A DNA stretch of 64,000 bases from UBA3496 sp964558115 (GTDB lineage Bacteria; UBA8248), in contig CAZLCI010000002.1 of NCBI GenBank assembly GCA_964558115.1, positions 1 to 64,000 of the forward strand, in the 5' to 3' direction. The notes under the pieces were generated by a model that did not search any database, was not told the DNA's origin, and saw only the letters and a list, made by a program, of their open reading frames with translations. Each line of letters opens with the position of its first letter. The first letter of the stretch is position 1. Both the position numbers and the translations under genes were made by a program. Of this stretch, positions 37,639 to 45,587 are shown piece by piece.

Positions 37639-38843
37639 AATTTTTAGAAGACTACAGAATAATAGATTTAGGCCAAGTAATTGCAGGAACAATCGGTGGA
37701 CTTATTCTTGCTGATTTTGGTGCAGACGTCATAAAGGTCGAATCACCTAGTGGGGATATAGGCAGGAACCCTAATATAGCAGGTGTAGGAGACGTTTCGG
37801 GAATCTTTCTCACTTTCAACAGAGGTAAAAAGGGTCTAGTTATAGACCTTAAAAGTGAAGAAGGAAAAAAAGTTTTTCTTGATTTAGTGACTGTATCTGA
37901 TGCAGTTATCGCTAATTTTAGACCTGGAACACTTGATCGTCTCGGAATAGGTTTTGAAGAGATGAAAAAATATAATTCTGACATAATTTTTGTGGACTCA
38001 AGTGGTTATGGTGAAGAAGGTCCTTGGAGAGATAAGCCCGCCTTTGATGTTGTTGAGCAAGCTATGAGTGGTCATATGGCTATTACAGGAGAACCTGGTG
38101 GACCACCGTTAAGAAATGGGTCTCCAACCGCAGATATCTCTACTGCTTTGTACACCGCTATTGCCTGTATGGCTGGATTACTAGGCAAACAAAAAGGGAA
38201 AGGTGCTAAACATTTTGAAGTGCCGATGTTTGATGTTCAATTATCTATGCTTGGGTACATTTCAACCATGTATCTAAACAATGGAGATATTCCTCAACCC
38301 CCTGGAAGTGCACATGAATATATGGTCCCTTACCAAGCATTTCCAACCGCAACAATATATATTGTCTTATCTCCTAGAGAAGAGCGTTTTTATAAAAAAA
38401 TGTGTGAAGTGATGGAGATACCCGAATACGCAACAGACCCAAGATTTGTAACAAACGATTTACGTGTCAAAAATAAAGATGAATTACTCCCAAAACTTGA
38501 AGAGATCCTGCTTCAAAAACCTGGAGAAGAATGGTGCAAATTATTCGAAGATGCTGGAGTGCCCGCAGCTCCTGTGAATACTCTTGATAGAGCATTAGAC
38601 AATGAACAGGTTGAAAAAAGAAGTTTAATTAAAAGTTTCAAATATCCTGGTTCAGGAGATGTAAGAGTAGTTGGTAATCCTATTATGGATATAGGTAGTG
38701 AAAAAAATTCTACATGTGACCCAGCGCCTATGCATGGAGAACACACAATACAAATTTTAAGAGAAACTCTCGGATATGAAAAAGAAATCATTGATTCTCT
38801 TTTAGATAAAAATGTTGTTCAAACCGAAAAAAAAATTAAATAA
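37635..38843 (+). CDS. CaiB/BaiF class III CoA transferase (copy 1)
   Basis: Transfers CoA between acyl-CoA and a free carboxylate. Start YRIIDLGQVIAGTIGGLILA and GADVIKVESP near residue 30 are family hallmarks; NRGKKGLVIDLKSEEGK near 62 and GYGEEGPWRDKPAFDVVEQA near 125 follow. The catalytic aspartate is probably D200 in KHFEVPMFDVQL. 402 residues. It ends the 2-hydroxyacid dehydrogenase/acyl-CoA dehydrogenase/MaoC operon, supplying CoA activation of its substrate. It converges on the inverted MaoC pair with a 9-bp gap. Confidence 0.92.
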   Translation: MKFLEDYRIIDLGQVIAGTIGGLILADFGADVIKVESPSGDIGRNPNIAGVGDVSGIFLTFNRGKKGLVIDLKSEEGKKVFLDLVTVSDAVIANFRPGTLDRLGIGFEEMKKYNSDIIFVDSSGYGEEGPWRDKPAFDVVEQAMSGHMAITGEPGGPPLRNGSPTADISTALYTAIACMAGLLGKQKGKGAKHFEVPMFDVQLSMLGYISTMYLNNGDIPQPPGSAHEYMVPYQAFPTATIYIVLSPREERFYKKMCEVMEIPEYATDPRFVTNDLRVKNKDELLPKLEEILLQKPGEEWCKLFEDAGVPAAPVNTLDRALDNEQVEKRSLIKSFKYPGSGDVRVVGNPIMDIGSEKNSTCDPAPMHGEHTIQILRETLGYEKEIIDSLLDKNVVQTEKKIK

Positions 38844-38852
38844 CAGAAGATT

Positions 38853-39278
38853 TTAATCTTCAGGTACTGCAGTTAATTTTCCATCAACGAGTTTTATTTC
38901 ATTTTGATTAATTACTTCTGCTTCTATCTCAATAAATTTTTCATTCGATACTTCATATTGCCTTACGACTGTACCTCTGCAAGTAAGAATATCTCCGGGC
39001 CATGCTTGAGATACAAAACGGATCTGAAATTTTCGAAAGGAAGTGGGGCCAAGATTTTCATTTAGCATTCTTGAGAGATAACCGAGCGAAAGAGGTCCCA
39101 TAGCAAAGACTTTCTCAAAACCACTTCTAATAGCAAAAATCTCATCATGATGATTAGGATTAAAATCACCTGAGGCCCCAGCGAAACGAACAATATCCGT
39201 ACGAGTTATAGGACCGACTTCCAGTTCAAGTTCAGTTCCAGGTGTAAGCTCTGTAAATTTTTTATACATTTGGGACAT
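38853..39278 (-). CDS. MaoC-like hydratase, catalytic (HadB-like) subunit, copy 2
   Basis: 141 residues, paralogous to the plus-strand gene at 37213. GPITRTDIVRFAGASGDFNP and then NHHDEIFAIRSGF are nearly identical to that copy, keeping the catalytic Asp and His. The downstream AHG of copy 1 reads AMG here. I start at ATG 39278, which follows AAAGGAGG closely; an in-frame TTG at 39296 includes that ribosome site and is unlikely. It follows its N-terminal-type partner by 14 bp. The pair mirrors the plus-strand pair and probably works on a related acyl-CoA. Confidence 0.9.
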   Translation of the reverse strand: MSQMYKKFTELTPGTELELEVGPITRTDIVRFAGASGDFNPNHHDEIFAIRSGFEKVFAMGPLSLGYLSRMLNENLGPTSFRKFQIRFVSQAWPGDILTCRGTVVRQYEVSNEKFIEIEAEVINQNEIKLVDGKLTAVPED

Positions 39279-39292
39279 AGTGACCTCCTTTA

Positions 39293-39742
39293 TCAACCTG
39301 TTTCAATTAGAGTACGATAATCAATTTGAACAATTTCACCATTTTCGTCTCTAAATTCCGTTTTAATTACTACAAAAGTCATTTCACCACCTTTTCTTCC
39401 TTTTTTCACTTCTGAAGATACAACAGAATTTTTCCCGATTAACTTCATCCCTGCAAAAATTGGTTTAACATATTCAAAACTGTATCCCCCCAATAATCTT
39501 CTTCCTAAATCAAAACCAAGATGCCTCATCGGATCATTCTCATCATCATCAAACCAAAACTGTCTCGTGAAAGTTGGAGGTGCAACTAAATTTGGATAAC
39601 CAGCTTCATTCGCAGCTTCCACATCCGTATAAACAGGATCTTCTAATCCTAAAGCTTTAGCATATTCTCGAATCTTGCCTGTTTCCACGATAAACTCAAA
39701 CTCTTTAAAATCTCTATCGATAACTGACTTATCAAAAGGCAT
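39293..39742 (-). CDS. MaoC-like dehydratase, N-terminal (HadA-like) subunit, copy 2
   Basis: 149-residue hot-dog protein, paralog of the plus-strand gene at 36731: KIREYAKALGLEDPVYTD, PTFTRQFWFDDDENDPMRHL and GGEMTFVVIKTEF align throughout. No GDxNPxH catalytic motif, so it is the structural half of a heterodimer with the next gene (14 bp downstream). Start ATG 39742 has AAGGA at a long spacing. The divergence between copies suggests an old duplication or import from a relative rather than a recent copying event. Confidence 0.88.
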   Translation of the reverse strand: MPFDKSVIDRDFKEFEFIVETGKIREYAKALGLEDPVYTDVEAANEAGYPNLVAPPTFTRQFWFDDDENDPMRHLGFDLGRRLLGGYSFEYVKPIFAGMKLIGKNSVVSSEVKKGRKGGEMTFVVIKTEFRDENGEIVQIDYRTLIETG

Positions 39743-39787
39743 AAAAATAATTCCTTAAAAAAATTATATTATTCTAACCAATTTTAT

Positions 39788-40333
39788 TTAATCAGAAAGA
39801 TTAACAATTTTACCGTTAATTTCTAAGGTGTTTTCAATGTCTACAGGGTTTTTCAAAGTCCACTCCGCAAAACAACCACCTTTTGCATTTTTAGCAAGTT
39901 TTTTTAACTCTGCAGGAGAAGCATCCGAATCAATCGATAAAAAAGAACGAAAACCGTTACAACCGCTCTCAACTGTTCCTTTTAAAACAGAACCTCGCAA
40001 GAAAAAGTCATATTCAATCCTGCATTTTGCTTTTTTAAAAGATATTTTCATCATGTGCGCATACCGCGCAACTTGGGTTAAAAGTCAAAAACCCACACCA
40101 AGTGCAAAATAATTTAACGGTTGTGGATATTCTCCGTCACCTCCCAATCTTGCTGGTTCATCACAATAAATTTCAAAATCTCCACTCTTACCAACTTTTA
40201 GTTGTCCTTTGCCTTCTATAGTTTCCATCTCTGCTACTATTGTGTTGACGTATCCTTGGGTGGGATGTTCTGGCTGATCAATTACTCTCTTTCCTGGAAC
40301 ATTACTTTGCTCTGCTGCAGTTGTCGGCTTCAA
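39788..40333 (-). CDS. OsmC-family peroxide-defence-like selenoprotein (in-frame UGA = Sec83)
   Basis: Read through the TGA at 40085-40087, two open pieces join in one frame of 181 residues that is a complete OsmC/Ohr-fold domain. The first part ends NYFALGVGF, and after Sec comes LLTQVARYAH: exactly the place of the first redox Cys of OsmC-like proteins (GVGFC.LTQ). The second redox residue is C154 in AKGGCFAEW. The domain continues through GSVLKGTVES to IDSDASPAELKKL. Start is TTG 40333, eight bases after AAAGGAG; no upstream ATG is in frame. Homologs reduce organic hydroperoxides or move electrons via the Cys pair; the exact substrate is unknown. A Sec form fits with selD 5 kb away. Confidence 0.88.
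40056..40070 (-). promoter_or_regulatory. Candidate bacterial SECIS hairpin in the OsmC-like gene
   Basis: Fourteen bases after the UGA the coding strand has a perfect 5-bp stem, TGCGC/GCGCA, around a GGTAT loop. The first loop G is base 20 after UGA, within the bacterial SECIS window, and the loop opens with GG as in the selD hairpin. Stem sequences of the two hairpins differ, while geometry and loop start agree, which is the pattern expected for elements recognised by one SelB. Confidence 0.7.
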
Positions 40334-40373
40334 TACATAAACTCCTTTTAAAGATTTAAGAAATTTTTTAATC

Positions 40374-40859
40374 TTATTTTTTTCTCCTTAATTTTCTCCA
40401 TTCCCAAGGAGGAAGAGGATCATTATGACCCCAAACTCCTATCTTTTTTTTTCGCGCATTCAATTCTGCTTTTGATAAACTTAAATTATTTTTAGCGTAT
40501 TTTTTATACCACCAACAAAGCCCTTCAGAAACAAGTACTAAACCAAGGTCAATATCCTCTTCATAAAATACCTTACCTATAACTCTGCTATAACGATCAA
40601 TTCCTATCTTCTCAACCTTTACCTTCTTATTGGAGATCAATTCTTCCACTCTTTTTTTTGCCCTTACTCCACCCGGTTGCTTTATTTCAGGACAATCAAT
40701 TCCATATAAACGTATTTTAAATTTATTAAAATTTTTCTTAATATGAATTGTATCCCCATCTGACACGTATGTTACGTCACCAAAAGAAGTTTCAGAAAAT
40801 AGAAACTTAGGTGTTAGAAAAAAAAAGATTAAAAAAACAAAAAATAGAAAGAATCTCAT
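40374..40859 (-). CDS. Secreted thermonuclease-like (SNase-domain) protein
   Basis: About 161 residues: a hydrophobic signal peptide (FLFFVFLIFFFLTPKFLFSE) then a staphylococcal-nuclease fold. YVSDGDTIHI near residue 31 holds the calcium-site Asp residues, IRLYGIDCPEIKQPGG near 48 the catalytic Arg, and DRYSRVIGKVFYEE near 95 the Glu/Arg environment. GVWGHNDPLPPWEWRK near the C-terminus is typical of bacterial members. I start at ATG 40859; a longer frame to 40931 would put 24 residues before the signal peptide. Secreted or periplasmic nuclease, nucleic-acid scavenging likely. Confidence 0.85.
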   Translation of the reverse strand: MRFFLFFVFLIFFFLTPKFLFSETSFGDVTYVSDGDTIHIKKNFNKFKIRLYGIDCPEIKQPGGVRAKKRVEELISNKKVKVEKIGIDRYSRVIGKVFYEEDIDLGLVLVSEGLCWWYKKYAKNNLSLSKAELNARKKKIGVWGHNDPLPPWEWRKLRRKK

Positions 40860-40958
40860 TCGTATTTCTCTTCTAAAATAATAAGTTATAACTATTATAT
40901 TTAATTTTAAAATTTTAAATACCCTTAGCAACTTAAAAGTCCTTCAATTGATTATAAG

Positions 40959-40985
40959 TTGTAAAAATAATATTTTTCATATAAT
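40959..40985 (+). promoter_or_regulatory. Possible sigma-70 promoter for the Spy-like gene
   Basis: A perfect -10 TATAAT at 40980-40985 follows TTGTAA at 40959-40964, with a rather short 15-bp spacer, 33 bp before the ATG at 41019. A strong AAAGGAG precedes that start. The match is suggestive only, given the AT-rich intergenic sequence. Confidence 0.3.
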
Positions 40986-41018
40986 TTTGGATTCTTCACA
41001 TTATTTAAAGGAGAAACT

Positions 41019-41489
41019 ATGAAGTTTTATAAAATATGTTTTTTAGTCATTTTATCCGCTATTTTTCTAGCAAATCCGATCTTTTTGGAATCAGTATATG
41101 CACATAAAGGAAAAAAGAAATCTCGTAAAATGCTTTTAAATTTGGCATTACGACACAGCACGAGATTGGGTCTTAATATATCTCAGATTACAAAGTTAAG
41201 AAGTTTAAGAACAAATTTCAAAAAATCTAGAATAATGAATAGAGCTAAATTGGGAATTATGAGAATAGATTTAAATTTATTAATTCGAACTGAACCTATG
41301 AAAATGAAAGAAATTGAAAAGTTAGTTAAAAAATTGACATCACAAAAAGAAATTATGTGGATGGCTAAAATTGAGACTATTGCAAAAATAAAAAATATTT
41401 TGACAAATGTGCAATTAGAAGAAATAAAAAAAATTAGGAAAAAACTTCGAAAGAGAAGAATGCGATCTCGGCAAAACAGAAAAAAATAA
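41019..41489 (+). CDS. Periplasmic Spy/CpxP-like basic helical protein
   Basis: 156 residues with a clear signal peptide (hydrophobic 8-22, cleavage likely after SVYA near residue 28). The mature part is all-helical and extremely rich in Lys and Arg. Two degenerate LTxxQ-like segments, LNISQITKLRSLR near 53 and LTNVQLEEIKKIR near 128, spaced about 75 residues apart, are the pattern of CpxP/Spy periplasmic chaperones or metal-resistance (ZraP/CnrX-type) relatives. The C-terminus ends in a string of Arg/Lys. I class it by this pattern only; stress role is inferred. Confidence 0.55.
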   Translation: MKFYKICFLVILSAIFLANPIFLESVYAHKGKKKSRKMLLNLALRHSTRLGLNISQITKLRSLRTNFKKSRIMNRAKLGIMRIDLNLLIRTEPMKMKEIEKLVKKLTSQKEIMWMAKIETIAKIKNILTNVQLEEIKKIRKKLRKRRMRSRQNRKK

Positions 41490-41552
41490 TATCCAAAAAA
41501 AAAAGAAGAATCATAAAAGAAAAAATGTTGCACATATTTGATCGGAAATTGA

Positions 41553-43253
41553 ATGAATATAGAGTTCCAAAAAGCCTCGTGTGATGTTTTAGTCATAGGT
41601 GGCGGTGTAGCAGGTATGTTAGCGGCTATTGAAGCCAAAAAAGAAGGTGCCGAGGTTATTCTTTTAACAAAGGCAACTTTTCCCTCTGGGAGTTCGTCCA
41701 TGGCACGCGGTGGATTTTCCAGTGCACTAGGACATCAAGACAGTAGAGATAATCCTAGAGTTCACTGGAAAGATACTATAGAAGGTGGTTATGAAATCAA
41801 CAATTCTAGATTAGTAGAAGTAATGACTGAAGAAGTTATCGAACGTACATTCACAATTGATTCCTGGGGTTTAGGCCTGATCAAAAAAGAAAACGGAAAA
41901 TATGACCAACGAAAAAGTGCAGATGATACATATGCTCGTTTTCTGCATTGTGCAGGGATGATCGGGAAACCTTTAATGTCTTCCTTGTCAAAAAAAGTAA
42001 AGAATTCAGGAGTAAAAGTAGAAAGTAATGTTTTTATTATTGATTTGATCTTAGAAAAAGACGGCTCTGTTGTAGGAGCTTGGGGAGTAAAACATAAAGA
42101 AGATATTGCAATTCTCATTTCTAGTAAGAGCACGGTTCTTTGTTCTGGAGGAGCTCCACAATTACACGAAGTCAACGACTCTCCCCCTCAGGTAACCGGC
42201 GATGGATATGCTATGGCCTTTAGAGCAGGTGCAGAGTTAGTTGATATGGAAATGATTGATTATCAGCTTATGACCGGATGGCCTAAAAAAATGATAGGTT
42301 ACAACCCTTATGCAACTGGATTTATTAGAATAGGTTCACATTTAAAGAATAAAGATGGCTTTAGGTTTATGCAAAAATGGAATCCAAATGCACCAAATGA
42401 AAATTATGAGCAAACTACACGTTCGCTTTTTAATAGAGGTGTGGGGTTTGAAATTTTCGAAGGTAGAGGCACAGAACACGGCACTGTATATATGGATGCA
42501 TCACACTGTATGAATGTAGACCATGGAGGAGAAATAGAAATAATTAAGAGAGCTTTTAAAAATCGGGGAATTGATATTTCCAAAGAACCTATGGAAGTTT
42601 GTAGTGGACCACATACTTTTTTAGGAGGAATACGAATAGACGAATTTGGAAGGACTAATATTCCGGGTTTATACGCAGGAGGAGAGGCAGGTGGTGGAAT
42701 ACATGGTTCAAATCGTCTTTCAGGAGCGGCGCTTGCAGATAGCTTCGTTTTTGGTTCACGTTCAGGAAAAAATGCAGCTAAAGATTCAAAGAAAATCCAT
42801 TCTAAAAATGGCGTAAAAATAAATATATCAGACAAACTTTTTTTACTTTTTGACAGACTTAAGAATTCTGGAAATATGAGTGCTAAAGAGTTTCGTCTTT
42901 CTCTTCAGAAGAATGTTTTTGATAATCTTGGACAAATAAGATCTAAAGAAAGGTTGCAGATTGGACTGGAAACATTAGAAGACCTACAAAAGAATTCGGT
43001 TTCAATAGTAAAAGATAGAGAGAAACCTACGTCTAAAATAAATGAAATTAAAAGTGTCGTTGAAACCGAGAATTTGATGGATGTTGCAAAAATGCTTGGA
43101 ATTTCTGCATTAAAAAGAGAAGAAAGCCGAGGAGGTCATTATAGATATGACTTCCCAGAAACAGACAATGACAAGTGGAAAGCAAATATTATTGTCTCTA
43201 AAAATATTGCGACAGAAGAAATGAAAACGAAAGTTAATCAAATTTCAAGATAA
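41553..43253 (+). CDS. Fumarate reductase/succinate dehydrogenase-type FAD flavoprotein
   Basis: 566-residue FAD_binding_2 family protein. DVLVIGGGVAGMLAAIEAKK at residues 11-30 is the dinucleotide-binding motif, and SGSSSMARGGFSSAL near 46 is the family's FAD loop. CSGGAPQLHEVNDSPPQVTGDGYAMAFRAGAEL near 195 includes the usual GDG. PGLYAGGEAGGGIHGSNRLSGAALADSFVFG near 370 is the C-terminal FAD motif, and a helical SdhA-like tail ends it. It may be an adenylylsulfate reductase-, aspartate oxidase- or fumarate-reductase-like enzyme. No iron-sulfur or membrane partner is adjacent, which argues for a soluble oxidase or dehydrogenase. Confidence 0.86.
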   Translation: MNIEFQKASCDVLVIGGGVAGMLAAIEAKKEGAEVILLTKATFPSGSSSMARGGFSSALGHQDSRDNPRVHWKDTIEGGYEINNSRLVEVMTEEVIERTFTIDSWGLGLIKKENGKYDQRKSADDTYARFLHCAGMIGKPLMSSLSKKVKNSGVKVESNVFIIDLILEKDGSVVGAWGVKHKEDIAILISSKSTVLCSGGAPQLHEVNDSPPQVTGDGYAMAFRAGAELVDMEMIDYQLMTGWPKKMIGYNPYATGFIRIGSHLKNKDGFRFMQKWNPNAPNENYEQTTRSLFNRGVGFEIFEGRGTEHGTVYMDASHCMNVDHGGEIEIIKRAFKNRGIDISKEPMEVCSGPHTFLGGIRIDEFGRTNIPGLYAGGEAGGGIHGSNRLSGAALADSFVFGSRSGKNAAKDSKKIHSKNGVKINISDKLFLLFDRLKNSGNMSAKEFRLSLQKNVFDNLGQIRSKERLQIGLETLEDLQKNSVSIVKDREKPTSKINEIKSVVETENLMDVAKMLGISALKREESRGGHYRYDFPETDNDKWKANIIVSKNIATEEMKTKVNQISR

Positions 43254-43288
43254 GACTATTCGTAGAATTTTTGAATAAAACTCAATTT

Positions 43289-44365
43289 TTATCTATTTTT
43301 TTGAATAAACTTACAAAGGACATCTCCAACTTCCTTTGTTTTTAAATGCCCACCAAGATCTCCGGTAACAGATTTCTCTCTAATTGCATTTTTAACTGCA
43401 CTTAGAATAATTTCTGCAGAAGCATCATAACCCAAAGTGCCAAGAAGAATACGGGCAGTAAGAGTTGTTGCGAATGGATTGGCAATACCCTTCAATGCGA
43501 TATCTGGTGCAGTACCGTGAACAGGCTCAAACATAGAAACTTTTCCTGGGTGAATACATCCTGAAGGAGCCATGCCAACTCCTCCTACAAGACCCGCACA
43601 TACATCACTTAAAATATCACCATACATATTATTAGTGACAATCACAGAAAAATCTTCAGGATGTTGGATTAGATCCATACACAAAGTATCTATAAAATAA
43701 TGTTCTCCTTCTACGTCAGGAAACTCATCATTAATTTGCCAGAAGACTCTCTGCCACAAATCATGTGCATGGACTAGAGAACCGAATTTATCAGCCATCG
43801 TTACTTTTGGATAGTTATGTTTTTTTGCATATTCAAATGCATATCTACATATTCTTTCTACTCCTTTATAAGTATTTACATCTTCTTGAATAGCCACCTC
43901 ATCTTTTGTTCCTTTTTTAAAATTTCCTCCAAGTCTAACCATCACACCCTCAGTATTTTCGCGCATTACTGTCAAATCTATAGGAACTTCTTTTCGCAAT
44001 GGACTAAAACTAGGATCAAACAAAAAAGCAGGGCGTAAGTTTACATAAAGATCCAACTCTAAACGAAGTGCTCTAAGAAGATCTCTACAATTTACATCTG
44101 GAGGAATACGAGGATCCAAACCTGCACTACCAAACAAAATGGCATCGTGTTTACTTGCAAGATCGTGAACTAATGCAGGAACATCCTCCGGAAGAGGGGA
44201 ACCTTCCTCAAGGTATCTCAATGCTCCATAGTTATATACTGTAGGATCAACTTGAACTTTATCTGCAAGAGCTGCCTCTTTCATCACTTCTGTTACAACA
44301 GGTAAAACATCATGACCAACCCCGTCACCTAAGATAACTGCTAATGAAAGCTTTTTCTCATTCAT
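43289..44365 (-). CDS. Isocitrate/isopropylmalate dehydrogenase family (tartrate/isopropylmalate type)
   Basis: Beta-decarboxylating dehydrogenase of 358 residues. ILGDGVGHDVLPVV opens the fold, VMRENTEGVMVRLGG near 130 is the substrate loop, TMADKFGSLVHAHDLWQRVF near 185 carries the catalytic Lys, NNMYGDILSDVCAGLVGGVG near 240 the metal Asp residues, and EPVHGTAPDIALKGIANPFA near 278 the NAD site. No leuA/leuCD nearby, so it may act on tartrate, malate or another 2-hydroxyacid. Start chosen at ATG 44365 with AGAGAGA upstream; the longer frame to 44392 overlaps the upstream acyl-CoA dehydrogenase. Confidence 0.88.
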   Translation of the reverse strand: MNEKKLSLAVILGDGVGHDVLPVVTEVMKEAALADKVQVDPTVYNYGALRYLEEGSPLPEDVPALVHDLASKHDAILFGSAGLDPRIPPDVNCRDLLRALRLELDLYVNLRPAFLFDPSFSPLRKEVPIDLTVMRENTEGVMVRLGGNFKKGTKDEVAIQEDVNTYKGVERICRYAFEYAKKHNYPKVTMADKFGSLVHAHDLWQRVFWQINDEFPDVEGEHYFIDTLCMDLIQHPEDFSVIVTNNMYGDILSDVCAGLVGGVGMAPSGCIHPGKVSMFEPVHGTAPDIALKGIANPFATTLTARILLGTLGYDASAEIILSAVKNAIREKSVTGDLGGHLKTKEVGDVLCKFIQKNR

Positions 44366-44375
44366 AATTCTCTCT

Positions 44376-45551
44376 CTAAAGATGTTTAACAACTTTCATT
44401 CTTTGAACTGCATCCCCAGCTAAATGGGTCCATACTGCACCATCTCTTTGTAATTTTTCTGCTCCAACATCTTTCATAACACCTGCACCACCATGAATAT
44501 CAACATTCAAACAGGTAACTCTTTGTATAACATCAGAGGAAAAATTCATACAAAGTATTCCGTGTCTAGGGTCACGTTTAGTTCCTTCTTCACTATCACA
44601 AGCTGTTCTCATAACATAGGACCTTAAGGCTTCAGTAAGCATATGCATTTCAGCAAGTTTTAATTGGATTGCTTGATGCTCTATAATATAATTTCCACCC
44701 TGCCATCTCGTCCTAGCATGATTCATAGCCATATCACATGCTGCCTGACATACTCCCATAGCATTAGCAGCTAATTCCAAATCATTAAATTCGGAGGTGT
44801 CGCCCTTTCTAACTTTAATACCTTCATTAACTCCTCCAACCATATTCGTATGCGGAACCCGAGCATTCTCAAAAATCAATTCAGCATTTTGGTAAAAACG
44901 CCAACCCGTTTTATCGTATACTTTTCCAACTCTAAATCCAGGAGTATCTGTTGGAACTAAAAAAAGAGTCGATCCATCTGCAATTTTTACCGAAGGATCT
45001 GTTCTAGCATCTATAAAGAAAAGTTTAGCAACACTACCATTGGCAATATAGCGTTTTGTGCCATTTAAAATCCAATCATCTCCATCTCTCTCAGCTTTCA
45101 GCATCCAACCCGTTGAAGGATCATCAGGTTGCAAACGATTATCTGAACCTGCAGCAGGTTCAGTACCACCCTTTCCTAATAAATAAGTATCATCAGCAAT
45201 AAATGGTTTAAGAAATCTTTCCTTCTGATCTTCTGTACAAATAGCCGAAATCAAATGACTCCACTTCCAGCACTGACTAAATGTCTTTGATATAGCACTA
45301 TCACCACGTGCAAGTTCTTCCATTACCAAAACCTGAGTGACGAAATCTATTCCATGGCCACCCCATTCTTTAGCAACCACGGCAGTTCTAAAACCTAATG
45401 CAGAGCCTTTCTTTATAATCTCCCAGTCAAACGTTTCTCTAGGATCTAGAATCTGATCTCTTTCTAGAGATATAGGTTTGATTTCTTCCTCTGCAAATTT
45501 TCTAGCTTTCATCTGCCAAGATATTTGTTCATCATTCAATTTAAAATCCAT
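44376..45551 (-). CDS. Acyl-CoA dehydrogenase (copy 2)
   Basis: 391 residues. GKGGTEPAAGSDNRL near residue 128 is a variant of the usual TEPxAGSD motif; GTKRYIANGSVAKLFFIDAR near 165 and DIHGGAGVMKDVGAEKLQRD near 347 are family features. The MCAD catalytic Glu position reads Ala-Gly-Asp (HLAGDAVQRM), so the base is elsewhere, perhaps the Glu in FNDLELAANAMG near 260. Not closely related to copy 1. It lies 10 bp upstream of the isopropylmalate-dehydrogenase-like gene and 36 bp after a FAD oxidoreductase, in a four-gene run. Confidence 0.9.
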   Translation of the reverse strand: MDFKLNDEQISWQMKARKFAEEEIKPISLERDQILDPRETFDWEIIKKGSALGFRTAVVAKEWGGHGIDFVTQVLVMEELARGDSAISKTFSQCWKWSHLISAICTEDQKERFLKPFIADDTYLLGKGGTEPAAGSDNRLQPDDPSTGWMLKAERDGDDWILNGTKRYIANGSVAKLFFIDARTDPSVKIADGSTLFLVPTDTPGFRVGKVYDKTGWRFYQNAELIFENARVPHTNMVGGVNEGIKVRKGDTSEFNDLELAANAMGVCQAACDMAMNHARTRWQGGNYIIEHQAIQLKLAEMHMLTEALRSYVMRTACDSEEGTKRDPRHGILCMNFSSDVIQRVTCLNVDIHGGAGVMKDVGAEKLQRDGAVWTHLAGDAVQRMKVVKHL

Positions 45552-45587
45552 TATTAAGTACTCCTATTCTGATTAACAATTTTCAAT

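Noticed and set aside
39788..40333. OsmC gene read as a pseudogene or two genes split by a nonsense mutation
   Set aside because: The stop is UGA, exactly at the redox-Cys site, the frame is intact on both sides, a SECIS-like hairpin follows, and selD in the same window shows the same arrangement.
43289..44365. Assignment as leuB of leucine biosynthesis
   Set aside because: Family match is good, but no leuA/leuC/leuD nearby and the neighbours are catabolic; substrate left open.
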